Positions 51,280-60,622 are shown, counted from the stretch's first letter. The stretch: 64,000 nucleotides of DNA from Streptomyces sp. NBC_00286 (GCF_036173125.1 NZ_CP108054.1:6229001-6293000), one strand, 5' to 3'. Notes: generated by a model from the letters alone, not told the origin. Numbers and translations are program-made.

Positions 51280-54200
51280 GTGGTGGGCTTTCGGCCGACG
51301 GACTGGCATGTGCTGGACCTGGACAAGGACCCGACGCCGGGGGACCCGGACCGGGTCAAGTCGCTGGCCCGGCAACTTCATGAGTTCGCCGACGACGTGC
51401 AGGACGCGCTGCGCCTGGTGAAGGGGATGGCGGACGAGGACGCCGTCCTGTCGATGGTGGGCAAGACCGCCGATGTCTTCCGCGATGAGTTCTCCGGGGT
51501 CCCGAAGAACCTGAAGAAGCTGAAGAAGTCGTATGACTTGGCCGGGGACGCTTTGGCGGCGTATTGGCCGAAGTTGGAACGTGCGCAGGCGCTGGCGGAC
51601 AAGGCGCTGGTCAAGGGGCGCGAAGCGCAGGCGGACCTGGCCTCGGCCAAATCCCGTCTGTCGACGGCCGATTCGTGGGTGACGCGGGCGACCAAGGAGG
51701 CGGACAAGTACAAGGACGATCCCGGTTCGGCGGGCAAGGACGTCCCGAAGCCGGACGAGTCCAAGGTGCGCGCCGCGACCCGGGATGCGACCAACGCCAA
51801 GTCGGCGCAGACCGCGGCCCAGTCGGACGTCAGCGCCGCGCAGAGCGCGCTGGATGCGGCGAAGAAGATGGCCGCGGACGCCCGGCAGATGCGCGAGGAG
51901 GCGGCACGGGAGGCCAAGAACAAGCTGGAGGAGGCTTCTGAGGCGGGGATCCAGAACCGGGCCTGGTATGAGGAGGTGGGGGACTGGGTCTCGGACAACT
52001 GGGACACGATCGTCGCAGTGTGCAAGGTGGTCGTCGCGGTCCTGGGCATCATCGCGATGATCATCGGCGGGCCGATCCTGGGCGCGATAGTCCTGGTCGC
52101 CGCTCTCGTGGTCCTGGCCGACACCCTCAATAAGTATGCGAAAGGTCAGGCCTCTCTATGGGATGTGGGACTCGCTGCGCTGGACTGCATCCCAGGCATG
52201 AAGGGCCTGACGACTCTCGGCGGCCTCGCCAAAGGCCTCAAGTCCGCTGGCGCGATGGGCCTCAAGGGCATGACCAAGAGCCTGGGCGGCCTGGCCAAGA
52301 GCGCCAAGGGCATGATCGCCGACGGCAGCAAGGGTGCCTATAACCGGCTTAAGAACGTGGTCCGTTCCAAAGGCAGTGACCCGGTGGACATGGCCACCGG
52401 CGCAATGTTCCTGCCCCAGGTCGACATAATTCTGCCCGGCAACCTGCCGCTCACCTTCACGCGCCGAGTCGCTTCGGTCTACCGCACCGGATGGTGGTTT
52501 GGTCCGACTTGGTCCTCCACCATTGACCAGCGACTCGAAGCCGACGAGGACGGAGTCATCTTCGTAACCGAGGACGGCCTGCTGCTCGCCTACCCCCACC
52601 CGGTGGGCCCAGATATCCCCGTTCTCCCTGAGACGGGGCCGCGCTGGCCCCTGGTCCGTATGGACAACGGCGGCTACCGCATCGACGACCCGCTCACCGG
52701 CCACGCCCGCCACTTCGCCGAGCCCGCCGACGGGCTGGCTTTGCTGTCCCGCATCGTCGACCGCAACGACAACACGATCACCTTCGACTACGACGAGTAC
52801 GGCACGCCGCTCGCCATCCGCCACTCCGGCGGCTACCACCTCCAGCTGGACGTTGACGAGGGCCGCGTCACCGCGCTGAGTCTCGCGAATGCGGCGGAGG
52901 ACGGCGCCGACATCACGATCAAGCGTTACGGCTACACCGACGGCAACCTCACGGATGTCATCAACTCCTCTGATCTGCCTCTGAAATTCACCTACGACGA
53001 GCGCCTTCGCATAACGTCCTGGACCGACACCAACAACAGCCGCTACGCCTACACGTACGACGAGCACGATCGCTGCATCGCCGAAGGCGGCGAAGCCGGC
53101 CACATCACCGTCACTCTGGAATACGACGGCACTGACCCTGCCTGGCCCGGTTGCCGCATCACGACCCTCACCACTGCCGAAGGTGCCGCCACCCGCTTCG
53201 TCATCAACGACAACAGTCAAGTCATCGCCGAAATCGACCCGCTGGGCGGAATCCAGCGGACTGATTACGACGCTCATCACCATGTCGTTTCGCAGACGAA
53301 CGAGCTCGGCCATACCACGCGACTGGTCCTTGATGAGCGCGGCCGCCCCACGGAAGTCGTTCGTCCGGACGGCGCAACGATGCACCTTGAGTACAACCAC
53401 CTTGGTGGCGCCACGACCATCGTCACGCCGGACGGTGCTTGCTGGCGCAGGGAATACGACGAACACGGCAATTGCACGTCCATGACCGATCCCGCAGGGG
53501 CGATCACCCGGTTTGCGTATGACGCAGGGGGCCGTGTCACGAGCGTCGAGGACACTGTGGGCAATACCAGGACGGTGCGCTGCAATTCGGCAGGACTTCC
53601 GCTCGCGACCACCGACCCGCTGGGTGCAACGACCACCTGGGAGCGGGACGCATTCGGAAGAATCGTCACGTACACCGATCCACTGGGGCACACGACACGG
53701 CTAGCCTGGACAGTTGAAGGCCATCTCGTCACCCGCGTCACCTCCGACGGTGCCGTCGAGACTTGGTCATACGACGGTGAGGGCAATTGCACGAGTCACA
53801 CCACGCCTACGGGTGCTATCACGCACTTCGAGTACACCCACTTCGACCTTCCTTCGGCGCGTATCGGCCCGGACGGATCGAGGTACGAATTCATCCACGA
53901 TCAGAACCTCCGACTGGCCAAGGTCACCAACCCTCAGGGCCTGGCGTGGACTTATGAACACGATGCGGCTGGGCGACTGATCGCGGAGTGCGATTTCGAC
54001 GACCGGGTTCTGAGCTACGCGTATGACGGCGCGGGTCGCATGATTGCGCGCACAAACGCAATTGGCGACACCACCTACTACGAATATGACGTCATTGGCG
54101 ACTTGGTTCGGAAAATCAGTGGGGGTCAAGTCACAGAGTTCGCCTACGACCTCAACCGCAGGCTGGTCCAAGCGGCCGGCCCGGACACGTCAGTCACTCT

Positions 54201-55887
54201 GGAGTACGACCTCAGCGGATTCGTCACACGCGAGACGACCAATGGCCGACGCTTGATCTACCAGCGTGACCAGTTGGGGCGCCTCACCCATCGAACAACC
54301 CCCTCCGGGGCCACAACTGCGTGGACCTACGACGCCGTCGGTAACCGCGTGCAACTGGACGCATCGGGCCGCACCGTGCTCTTCGACCATGACTGGTCCG
54401 GTCTGGAGACCAGCCGCTCGATCGCTCCGAGTGTCACCCTCACGCATGCCTACGATGGTCTCGGTCGCCTCACAGCCCAGTCTCTGTCTGCCCCCGACGG
54501 CAACCACATGCTGCATCGCGCCTACACGTATGGCGAGGACGGCAACCTGGTCGGAACAGATGACCAGTCGTCCGGAAGCCGGAGATTCGAACTGGACCTC
54601 GCTAGCCGTGTGACCGCTGTCCATGCGCACAACTGGACAGAGCGCTACGCCTACGACGACATGGGCAATGTGGCCTACGCTTCCTGGCCCAACGGACATC
54701 CCGGTGCGGAGTCCACCGGACCGCGTGCTTACACCGGCACGCGAATCAGCCGTGCGGGCACCACCCGTTACGAGTACGACGCCTTGGGCCGCATAGTTCT
54801 GCGCCAGAAAAAGCGGCTGTCGCGCAAACCCGACACCTGGCGTTACACCTGGGATTCGGAAGACCGACTGACGTCGGTAACGACACCGGATGAAACTCTA
54901 TGGCGCTATCACTATGATCCGCTGGGCCGTCGTATCGCCAAGCAGCGCATCGCTCCAGACGGCCGAACAGTTGTGGAGCACGTGGACTTCACTTGGGACG
55001 GCTTCACTCTGTGCGAGCAGACGACCCGAGAAGAGTCTTCTCCCCACCTTGTGACGTTGACGTGGGATCACGACGGCCTTCGTCCGGTCGCGCAGGCAGA
55101 ACGCATCACCACGCCAGAAGCGACTCAAAAAGAAATCGACTCCCGATTCTTCTCTATCATTACGGATCTGATCGGGACACCGACAGAACTCATCGACGAT
55201 GACGGTGGCGTCGTGTGGCACACACGAGCCACGCTCTGGGGAACAACTACATGGAATTCTGACGCCACGGCGTACACGCCTCTACGCTTCCCCGGCCAGT
55301 ACCACGACCCGGAATCCGGTCTCCACTACAACTACTTTCGGCACTACGACCCCGAGACAGCCCGCTACCTGACCCCCGACCCCCTGGGGCTGGCACCGGC
55401 ACCGAACCCGGTTACCTATGTTCACAACCCCCATACCGGGGTCGATCCGCTTGGGCTTAGCCCGTACTACAGCGAGATCGCGCCGAACGGGCAGCGTGGC
55501 CCCGCTTACGCAGTGGTCACTCCGCAGACTTTGGATGACGCAGCCAACGGGCTCATAGGAAGTTCGCCAGGCCGAGGCGCACGTCACGCCCCGCCAGGCT
55601 TCCAAGGCGGTGCGGCGGGTCATTCGCGGGGGCACTTGATCGGGCAGCAGTTTGGAGGCGATGGACGGGATATGCGGAACATCGTCACACAAGGATCCGC
55701 GCAGAACAACGGTCCGATTTCAGATGCCGAAGACCTTATTGCCCAGCACGTGAGATCGACGCAGAACACCGTCACCATGAGCGTAACTCCAGAATATGCC
55801 AACGGAGGAAACGTTCCCAGCCACATCCTCATCGAAGCTGTAGATGACTTCGGCTGGTCTTACAGCACGCGGCTTCCCAACATGTAG
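51280..55887 (+). CDS. Rhs-repeat polymorphic toxin with non-specific nuclease tip
   Basis: Giant 1535-residue contact-type toxin. Residues 1-about 230 are helical, WXG100/LXG-like (WHVLDLDKDPTPGDP, then Ala/Lys/Asp-rich coiled coil), suggesting a type VII-type export route. Residues about 246-290 are hydrophobic (VVVAVLGIIAMIIGGPILGA). Residues about 365-440 match DUF6531 (SDPVDMATGAMFLPQVD). About 450-1340 are YD/Rhs repeats forming a cocoon, ending in the core motif ARYLTPDPLGL...NPHTGVDPLGL at about 1370-1400. The last about 130 residues are the toxin, with GHSRGHLIGQQFGG and NIVTQGSAQNN, the pattern of a DNA/RNA non-specific (ββα-metal) endonuclease. GTG 51280 has GGGGGA seven bases upstream. 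An immunity gene follows by 15 bases. Confidence 0.9.
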   Translation: MVGFRPTDWHVLDLDKDPTPGDPDRVKSLARQLHEFADDVQDALRLVKGMADEDAVLSMVGKTADVFRDEFSGVPKNLKKLKKSYDLAGDALAAYWPKLERAQALADKALVKGREAQADLASAKSRLSTADSWVTRATKEADKYKDDPGSAGKDVPKPDESKVRAATRDATNAKSAQTAAQSDVSAAQSALDAAKKMAADARQMREEAAREAKNKLEEASEAGIQNRAWYEEVGDWVSDNWDTIVAVCKVVVAVLGIIAMIIGGPILGAIVLVAALVVLADTLNKYAKGQASLWDVGLAALDCIPGMKGLTTLGGLAKGLKSAGAMGLKGMTKSLGGLAKSAKGMIADGSKGAYNRLKNVVRSKGSDPVDMATGAMFLPQVDIILPGNLPLTFTRRVASVYRTGWWFGPTWSSTIDQRLEADEDGVIFVTEDGLLLAYPHPVGPDIPVLPETGPRWPLVRMDNGGYRIDDPLTGHARHFAEPADGLALLSRIVDRNDNTITFDYDEYGTPLAIRHSGGYHLQLDVDEGRVTALSLANAAEDGADITIKRYGYTDGNLTDVINSSDLPLKFTYDERLRITSWTDTNNSRYAYTYDEHDRCIAEGGEAGHITVTLEYDGTDPAWPGCRITTLTTAEGAATRFVINDNSQVIAEIDPLGGIQRTDYDAHHHVVSQTNELGHTTRLVLDERGRPTEVVRPDGATMHLEYNHLGGATTIVTPDGACWRREYDEHGNCTSMTDPAGAITRFAYDAGGRVTSVEDTVGNTRTVRCNSAGLPLATTDPLGATTTWERDAFGRIVTYTDPLGHTTRLAWTVEGHLVTRVTSDGAVETWSYDGEGNCTSHTTPTGAITHFEYTHFDLPSARIGPDGSRYEFIHDQNLRLAKVTNPQGLAWTYEHDAAGRLIAECDFDDRVLSYAYDGAGRMIARTNAIGDTTYYEYDVIGDLVRKISGGQVTEFAYDLNRRLVQAAGPDTSVTLEYDLSGFVTRETTNGRRLIYQRDQLGRLTHRTTPSGATTAWTYDAVGNRVQLDASGRTVLFDHDWSGLETSRSIAPSVTLTHAYDGLGRLTAQSLSAPDGNHMLHRAYTYGEDGNLVGTDDQSSGSRRFELDLASRVTAVHAHNWTERYAYDDMGNVAYASWPNGHPGAESTGPRAYTGTRISRAGTTRYEYDALGRIVLRQKKRLSRKPDTWRYTWDSEDRLTSVTTPDETLWRYHYDPLGRRIAKQRIAPDGRTVVEHVDFTWDGFTLCEQTTREESSPHLVTLTWDHDGLRPVAQAERITTPEATQKEIDSRFFSIITDLIGTPTELIDDDGGVVWHTRATLWGTTTWNSDATAYTPLRFPGQYHDPESGLHYNYFRHYDPETARYLTPDPLGLAPAPNPVTYVHNPHTGVDPLGLSPYYSEIAPNGQRGPAYAVVTPQTLDDAANGLIGSSPGRGARHAPPGFQGGAAGHSRGHLIGQQFGGDGRDMRNIVTQGSAQNNGPISDAEDLIAQHVRSTQNTVTMSVTPEYANGGNVPSHILIEAVDDFGWSYSTRLPNM

Positions 55888-55902
55888 AAAGGCGTAAATC
55901 CG

Positions 55903-56448
55903 ATGGCCGGAGTGAACTCGGCGGATGAGCTACGGAACCTCAAGGCGCTCTGCCCGCCTCCGCCAAACCTTGGCCCATCCCACCATGAGCGACCGGAGCG
56001 GACGGGCCGAAACATTCCTGGCAATCATGACGATCTGATCGCCGCGTACGGCACCGGTTGTTTCGACGAATTCTTGTGGGTATTCGCGAATGGTGCGGAG
56101 AATGCGAATCTTGATATCGATACAAGCACCCGTGTAATGCAGTCGATCCTTCATGGGAAGGCTGTGCCTGCTCTGCGTGAGGCCCTGAGCCACTACCGAA
56201 CTTCCCCGGAAGAGCTGATCCAGTGGGGGGTTACAGATAATGGCGACTCGTTCCTGTGGATTCCCGTCGGCGATGCCGAGAGTTGGCCGACAGTTGTCGT
56301 TCAAGCCGGGCAGCTCGATTTTGTGATCTCGGACAAGAGCTCTACAGGTGTGATTCTTGGTCTTCTGGCAGGTGCGCTTCGCATTAGTTTCTTCCCCGAG
56401 GACTTCCCGAGCGATCAACCGGAGTTTTTGACAGATCCCTATGCGTAG
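55903..56448 (+). CDS. SMI1/KNR4 (SUKH)-type immunity protein
   Basis: 181-residue cytoplasmic protein. The core ELRNLKALCPPP...IPGNHDDLIAAYGTGCFDEFLWVFANG is the SUKH signature, followed by FLWIPVGDAESWPTVV and a late ISDKSSTGVILGLLAG segment. SUKH proteins are the commonest immunity family for nuclease-tipped polymorphic toxins. It begins 15 bases after the Rhs toxin stop with an AAAGG ribosome site. It should bind and block that toxin's nuclease domain and protect the producer and its kin. Codon third positions are visibly less GC-rich than in the core genes, as often seen in toxin-tip/immunity modules. Confidence 0.88.
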   Translation: MAGVNSADELRNLKALCPPPPNLGPSHHERPERTGRNIPGNHDDLIAAYGTGCFDEFLWVFANGAENANLDIDTSTRVMQSILHGKAVPALREALSHYRTSPEELIQWGVTDNGDSFLWIPVGDAESWPTVVVQAGQLDFVISDKSSTGVILGLLAGALRISFFPEDFPSDQPEFLTDPYA

Positions 56449-56674
56449 ACGAATCCCGCACCCCGGAGTCGCTCGGCTTGGCGCCGACGCCCAACCGCGT
56501 CGCCCGTCTCAGAGGAACCAGAACGCGGCCTGCCTTGTCGCCCTGCGCGAGGAAAGGGCAGGGCATTTGGCAAACCATCAATCAGATCTCGAAGCGGGGA
56601 AAAGAAATGTACTGCGTAAGCATATTGGGGCGCGCCTTGGCCCGTAATTTCTAGGGACTTGCGAGGCCTGTGAA

Positions 56675-57094
56675 GTGTCAGGACAGATCGTCCCCGGCCC
56701 GGAAGAGAGACTCGCTCGCGAGATCTTTGGGCTGCTGGGCGGTATTGAGCAGATCTCGCCCCGCCTGGAAGAACTCGAGGAACCGTCGGCGGTGCGGCGC
56801 ATGCGCCGCATGGGCGCTGATCTGCAACTGGCTCGTTTCTTGCAGGCCCTGGTCACGGCCGCCATCGTCGAAGGAAGCGACGCACGACAGGGCGCAGAAA
56901 GGGTCGCCGAAGCTCTCAACCTTGCTGCCGCCTTCGTGGACGATGCGGGGCGGAGCACTGCTGAAGGCACGTTCAGGACGTGGCGGGTCACCTTCCTGCC
57001 GGGCATTCTCCGCCCCAAATCGAGCGCCCCGGAAAGCGGCAAAGCAGACTTCCTGGCTTACGCCCGGTTGATGGAAGACCTGCTGGACACCTGA
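56675..57094 (+). CDS. Unknown protein in the immunity gene cluster
   Basis: 139-residue soluble, mostly helical protein (EERLAREIFGLLGGIEQ, RRMRRMGADLQLARFLQAL, VAEALNLAAAFVDDAG). I do not recognise it. GTG 56675 has GAGG nine bases upstream. Its place between a SUKH immunity gene and a barstar-family gene suggests an immunity or accessory role for an Rhs toxin tip, but this is inference from position only. A 226-base gap upstream, 56449-56674, shows no clear gene. Confidence 0.6.
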   Translation: MSGQIVPGPEERLAREIFGLLGGIEQISPRLEELEEPSAVRRMRRMGADLQLARFLQALVTAAIVEGSDARQGAERVAEALNLAAAFVDDAGRSTAEGTFRTWRVTFLPGILRPKSSAPESGKADFLAYARLMEDLLDT

Positions 57095-57188
57095 TGCATC
57101 CCACGTACGACGCGGGGGTTGCTCCTCTTGCTTAATTCGCAGGTGATCCAGAAATGGCCATTTTCGACATCACAGGAACCTCAGCCCC

Positions 57189-57692
57189 ATGGGTAGCCTT
57201 CCCCAAGGGGTGGCCGAGGTCCATCGGCAATTGTCAAGGCTGGAGGCGTTGGGGGGGCGTGTCCAACACTTCGACTCTCGCGATCTGATGACTGAGCAGG
57301 GGGTCTACAGTTCGTTCGCGGAAGTCCTGCAATTCCCGGATTATTTCGGCAGAAACTGGGATGCCTTGGTGGACTGCTTGGACGACTTGTGTGGTGCGGT
57401 CACGGGAGGGGTCGGGATCGTGGGCGTCATCCATGATGCGGATTGGCTACTGGAGGCGGAACACTTCCCCCTGTTCATATCGGTCCTCTGTCAAGGGGCG
57501 GACCGTGCGAATTCGGCGGTAGACCTCGACGGATTCTCCTTAAACCGGCCTGCCATTGCCGAACACTTCATTCTTGAGTTCCGGGAATTCGATCGTGAGA
57601 AGGTCGCGCTCCGGGTTGGCCGGCCTGACCTGGCCCTCACCACAGGGGACGGGTTTATCGCGGCGGCTCTCAATCGCGAGGAATGGCATTGA
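57189..57692 (+). CDS. Barstar-family protein, N terminus frameshifted
   Basis: Ribonuclease-inhibitor-type immunity protein; 167 residues are readable. The barstar core is FPDYFGRNWDALVDCLDDL followed by VGVIHDADWLL. The natural start seems lost. An ATG at 57154 with AGGTG upstream opens a frame, AIFDITGTSAPWVAF, that is the usual beginning of streptomycete barstar relatives. It runs out of frame with the core at about 57200, within CCCCAAGGGG. The listed ATG at 57189 gives an N-terminally shortened product. Barnase, its normal partner, is absent. It may have been an immunity gene against an earlier Rhs tip. Confidence 0.75.
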   Translation: MGSLPQGVAEVHRQLSRLEALGGRVQHFDSRDLMTEQGVYSSFAEVLQFPDYFGRNWDALVDCLDDLCGAVTGGVGIVGVIHDADWLLEAEHFPLFISVLCQGADRANSAVDLDGFSLNRPAIAEHFILEFREFDREKVALRVGRPDLALTTGDGFIAAALNREEWH

Positions 57693-57873
57693 AGCAAGTG
57701 GGTCGCGCCCGGAGCAGGGTGTGAGCAGGGGCCGCAATCCAGAGCCAGCCGCACATCCTCCATCGGACGGCGCCCTCGGCGAAGGGTGACGGGAAGGAAC
57801 TCGGCGTAGGTGGCGGTCGATGTCGGTAGCGTTGCCTCGCCCATACGAACCCTCACCCCACCGGGAGTTGTCT

Positions 57874-58536
57874 GTGAACCGTCGGCCCACCATGCTCGCA
57901 GTGATCTCGCTGACGGCTGCTGCGGCCGTGTCGCTGTCCGCCTGCGGGAGCGACGAGAGCTCGGAGGACAGCAACGACAAGGTCGCGGGCGTCGACGCGG
58001 GGGGCGAGAAGTCGGCATCGCTGTCGCCGAGTGCGTCCGATTCCGCGGCGGCCGGCCGCCCGAAGATCGAGCTGCCGTCGGACCTCAAGTACTCCTTCGA
58101 GTGGGCGAAGACCGGCGACAAGGACAAGGACGCCGTCCTGGCCGATAGAGAGCAGTCCATCCAGGCGGTGGACCTGGCCATTGCCAACCAGGATCCGCTG
58201 GACGAGGCGTACCTCTACTACTACGAGGGTGAGGCTGCTGCCCAGACGGAGCAGTACGTCAAGGAGTACGTCAAGGCCAAGGCGCGTACCACCGGCACCT
58301 CTCGCTACTACAACGCGACCGTCGACGTGAGTGACGCAGCCAGCGCCTCGCTTGTGTACTGCGAAGACCAAAGCAAGGCGTTCGACATGTACTTGAAGCC
58401 GAAGAAGGTCAACAAGACGGGTGTCACCAAGAACAGCTATGTGCTCTACGCCCTCCAGTTGCGCAAGAACGACCAGGGCGTCTGGGCTGTCGAGAAGCTC
58501 GATTCGCAGAGGGGGAGTGCGAGGTGCCAGCCTTGA
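57874..58536 (+). CDS. Lipoprotein of unknown function, tandem paralog 1
   Basis: 220-residue predicted lipoprotein. The signal peptide ends SLTAAAAVSLSACGS with lipobox LSAC. A flexible Ser/Asp/Ala/Glu-rich stretch follows, then a compact domain of about 150 residues beginning RPKIELPSDLKYSFEW and ending GVWAVEKLDSQRGSARCQP, resembling an NTF2-like fold in pattern (KARTTGTSRYYNATVDV). GTG 57874 has GGGAG seven bases upstream. A TAGCGT box at 57827 is a candidate -10 element. The next gene is a clear duplicate, and about 55 bases of upstream sequence are shared as well. Ligand or partner unknown; the nearby secreted protein may work with it. Confidence 0.82.
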   Translation: MNRRPTMLAVISLTAAAAVSLSACGSDESSEDSNDKVAGVDAGGEKSASLSPSASDSAAAGRPKIELPSDLKYSFEWAKTGDKDKDAVLADREQSIQAVDLAIANQDPLDEAYLYYYEGEAAAQTEQYVKEYVKAKARTTGTSRYYNATVDVSDAASASLVYCEDQSKAFDMYLKPKKVNKTGVTKNSYVLYALQLRKNDQGVWAVEKLDSQRGSARCQP

Positions 58537-58818
58537 GGGGAACCGGGGCCTCCGTCTGTTACTGAGCTGTGGCCGCTTTGTTGAAGATCGAGCCGGGCGG
58601 GAAGGCCGCCATCCGACGGTTTGCACTGGCCAAGGCGGCAGTGGCTCCGCTTCCCGGAGATTACTCAATCTGAGGCTCGTGGCTGCCATTTGGTGGGCTT
58701 ATGGGTGCTTTGGGGTTGGTGCCGAGTTGCTGTCGACGTAATTCGCTCTGGTGTCACCACCGTTGCATCGATAGCGTTACTCCGCTCATGTCAACCCTCG
58801 CCCCACCGGGAGTCGTTA

Positions 58819-59478
58819 GTGAAGCGCCGCCCCACCTTGCTCGCAGCGATCACGCTGACCGCCGCTGCGGCCTTGACGCTGTCCGCCTGCGGCGGCGACA
58901 GCGACAGTTCCAAGGACAACGACAAAATTGCGGGCGCTGACACCGGGGACTCATCGACCTCGGCGTCGCCGAGCGAGAACGCGACGGAGTCTGCCGAGCG
59001 GCCGAAGATCGAGCTGCCGTCGGACCTCAAGTACACGTTCGAGTGGTCGAAGACGGGTGACAAGGACAAGGATGCCGTCCTGTCCGACACCGAGCAGTCC
59101 ATCAAGGCAGTGGACATGGCCATCGCCAACCAGGACGCGCTCGACAAGGCGTATCTCTTCTATTACGAAGGGGAGGCGGCTTTCGGGACACAGGAGTACA
59201 TCCAGGGCTTTGTGGACGACAAGGTCCGGACTACCGGCGTCTACCGTTTCTACGAACCAGTCCTGAACGTCAACGACGACGGGACCGCCTCCTTCAGCTA
59301 CTGCGAGGACCAGGGCAAGGCGTACGGCAAGTCCCTCAAGACGAACAAGGTTCAGAAGACCAAGGTCACTGCACAGAGTTACGTCATTTACCACACGTCG
59401 CTCAAGAAGAACGACAAGGGCGTGTGGGTGATTCAGAAGCTGGTATCTCAGCGGGGGAGTGACAAATGCCAGCCATAA
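58819..59478 (+). CDS. Lipoprotein of unknown function, tandem paralog 2
   Basis: 219-residue lipoprotein highly similar to the preceding gene. The lipobox is LSAC in LTAAAALTLSACGG, the domain starts RPKIELPSDLKYTFEW, and it ends GVWVIQKLVSQRGSDKCQP. GTG 58819 has GGGAG upstream, and TAGCGT at 58772 corresponds to the first copy's box. The last 13 bases overlap the ATG of the secreted protein gene at 59466, so these two are translationally coupled and probably act together on the cell surface. The 282-base gap before it shows no gene. Confidence 0.83.
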   Translation: MKRRPTLLAAITLTAAAALTLSACGGDSDSSKDNDKIAGADTGDSSTSASPSENATESAERPKIELPSDLKYTFEWSKTGDKDKDAVLSDTEQSIKAVDMAIANQDALDKAYLFYYEGEAAFGTQEYIQGFVDDKVRTTGVYRFYEPVLNVNDDGTASFSYCEDQGKAYGKSLKTNKVQKTKVTAQSYVIYHTSLKKNDKGVWVIQKLVSQRGSDKCQP

Positions 59479-60509
59479 CACGCAAGTTGACGACTTGTTC
59501 GGCAGCGGTTGCCATCGGCACGCTCCTGCCCCTCCTTTTGCTTCCTGGAGCGGCACATGCTGACGAACCGGGTGGCGAAACCCAGATTCCGGCTGGGCCT
59601 GAGGGCCCGAAAGGCGACGCCGACGGCGATACCCTCTCCGCTGGCGTGGTGGTCTTCGACCGTTCAAAGAACGGCACGGGAGAGTCCGCAGGCCCCGTGA
59701 CGACCACTGCGGCCAACTGGACCCCGCCCCCCTGCTGGTACGCGCCGAAGTACACGCCAGAGCAGCTCCAGAAGACCATGGAGCCGGTCTGGGAATCCGG
59801 TTCGACCGGCGGCCAGTGGGACTATGAACAGCGCAACCGATACGTCAACGGCGAGCCGTACAAGGACTTCAACAAGGACAAGACCGGCGAGGGCTATTTC
59901 TGGGACTCGTATGTCGACGAGGACTACCCGGACGGCTGGGACAAGTGCCAGGAGCCCCCGTTCTGGGTGGACGAGGGTGACCCGCCGCCGGCCAACATCG
60001 AGAACGCCGTTACTCCCGAGATCCTCGCAGAGCTCGCGTACAAGGAAATCCAGGTGCCCGGCACCGAGGTGACGCTGGCCCCCGAGGGGACGACCAAGGT
60101 CAATCTGCCGACCTGGGCCTGGCTGGATGGCGCCGACTTCAAGCCGGTCTCGGTCACTGCGTCCGTCCCGGTGCTGAACATCGAGGCGACCACGACCGCC
60201 GTGCCGGTCTCGCTGAAGATCGACCCGGGTACCGAGGATGCGGAGACCTATCCGGCCTCCGGCGAGTGCCAGATCAACAACGGCAGGATCGGCGAGCCGT
60301 ACGCGAAGGGCAAGGCGGACGAGACCCCGCCGTGCGGCGTGAAGTACCTACGCTCCTCGGGCGACGGCTCGTATCCGCTCACGGCCACGGTCACGTGGGA
60401 GATTTCCTGGGTCGGCACAGGTGTCGCTGAGCCACAGCAGCTTCCGAACGGCGAGTTCGGGGCCGAGCAGGACGTGATCGTGCAGGAGATCCAGGCCGTC
60501 AACCGCTGA
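59466..60509 (+). CDS. Secreted protein of unknown function, coupled to the lipoprotein
   Basis: 347-residue exported protein. The signal peptide RKLTTCSAAVAIGTLLPLLL ends with AAHADE. The mature protein is acidic and aromatic-rich with four cysteines (PPPCWYAPKYTPEQL, DGWDKCQEPPFW, SGECQINNG, PPCGVKY) likely to form disulfides. Beta-rich C-terminal sequence follows (VSVTASVPVLNIEATTTAVPV, LTATVTWEISWVG). No known domain or anchor is recognised. It overlaps the upstream lipoprotein gene by 13 bases, so both should be made in fixed ratio. A decayed lipoprotein fragment lies right after it, and the hairpin at 60623 ends the unit. Confidence 0.8.
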   Translation: MPAITRKLTTCSAAVAIGTLLPLLLLPGAAHADEPGGETQIPAGPEGPKGDADGDTLSAGVVVFDRSKNGTGESAGPVTTTAANWTPPPCWYAPKYTPEQLQKTMEPVWESGSTGGQWDYEQRNRYVNGEPYKDFNKDKTGEGYFWDSYVDEDYPDGWDKCQEPPFWVDEGDPPPANIENAVTPEILAELAYKEIQVPGTEVTLAPEGTTKVNLPTWAWLDGADFKPVSVTASVPVLNIEATTTAVPVSLKIDPGTEDAETYPASGECQINNGRIGEPYAKGKADETPPCGVKYLRSSGDGSYPLTATVTWEISWVGTGVAEPQQLPNGEFGAEQDVIVQEIQAVNR

Positions 60510-60531
60510 CCGCGGCGACGGACATGCCGCG

Positions 60532-60606
60532 GAGAAGAACGCGGACGGTGTCTGGGAGCTCATGGAGATCAACTCGACGCGAGGGGCCGACAAGTGCCAG
60601 CCGTGA
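60532..60606 (+). pseudogene. C-terminal remnant of a third lipoprotein paralog
   Basis: In the frame ending TGA at 60604 the sequence reads EKNADGVWELMEINSTRG then ADKCQP. This lines up with KKNDKGVWVIQKL...RGSDKCQP and RKNDQGVWAVEKL...RGSARCQP at the ends of the two upstream lipoproteins. No N-terminal part is present. The bases after the lysine also read GTGCCAGCCGTGAG, like the start of the secreted gene at 59466 (ATGCCAGCCATAAC), so a whole lipoprotein-secreted junction may be duplicated here. Confidence 0.8.
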
Positions 60607-60622
60607 GTCTCGACCGTCGGGA

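Noticed and set aside
56449..56674. Possible small gene or orphan toxin tip between SUKH and the unknown protein
   Set aside because: A 68-residue frame and a shorter one ending at 56654 exist, but neither has a recognisable domain or convincing ribosome site.
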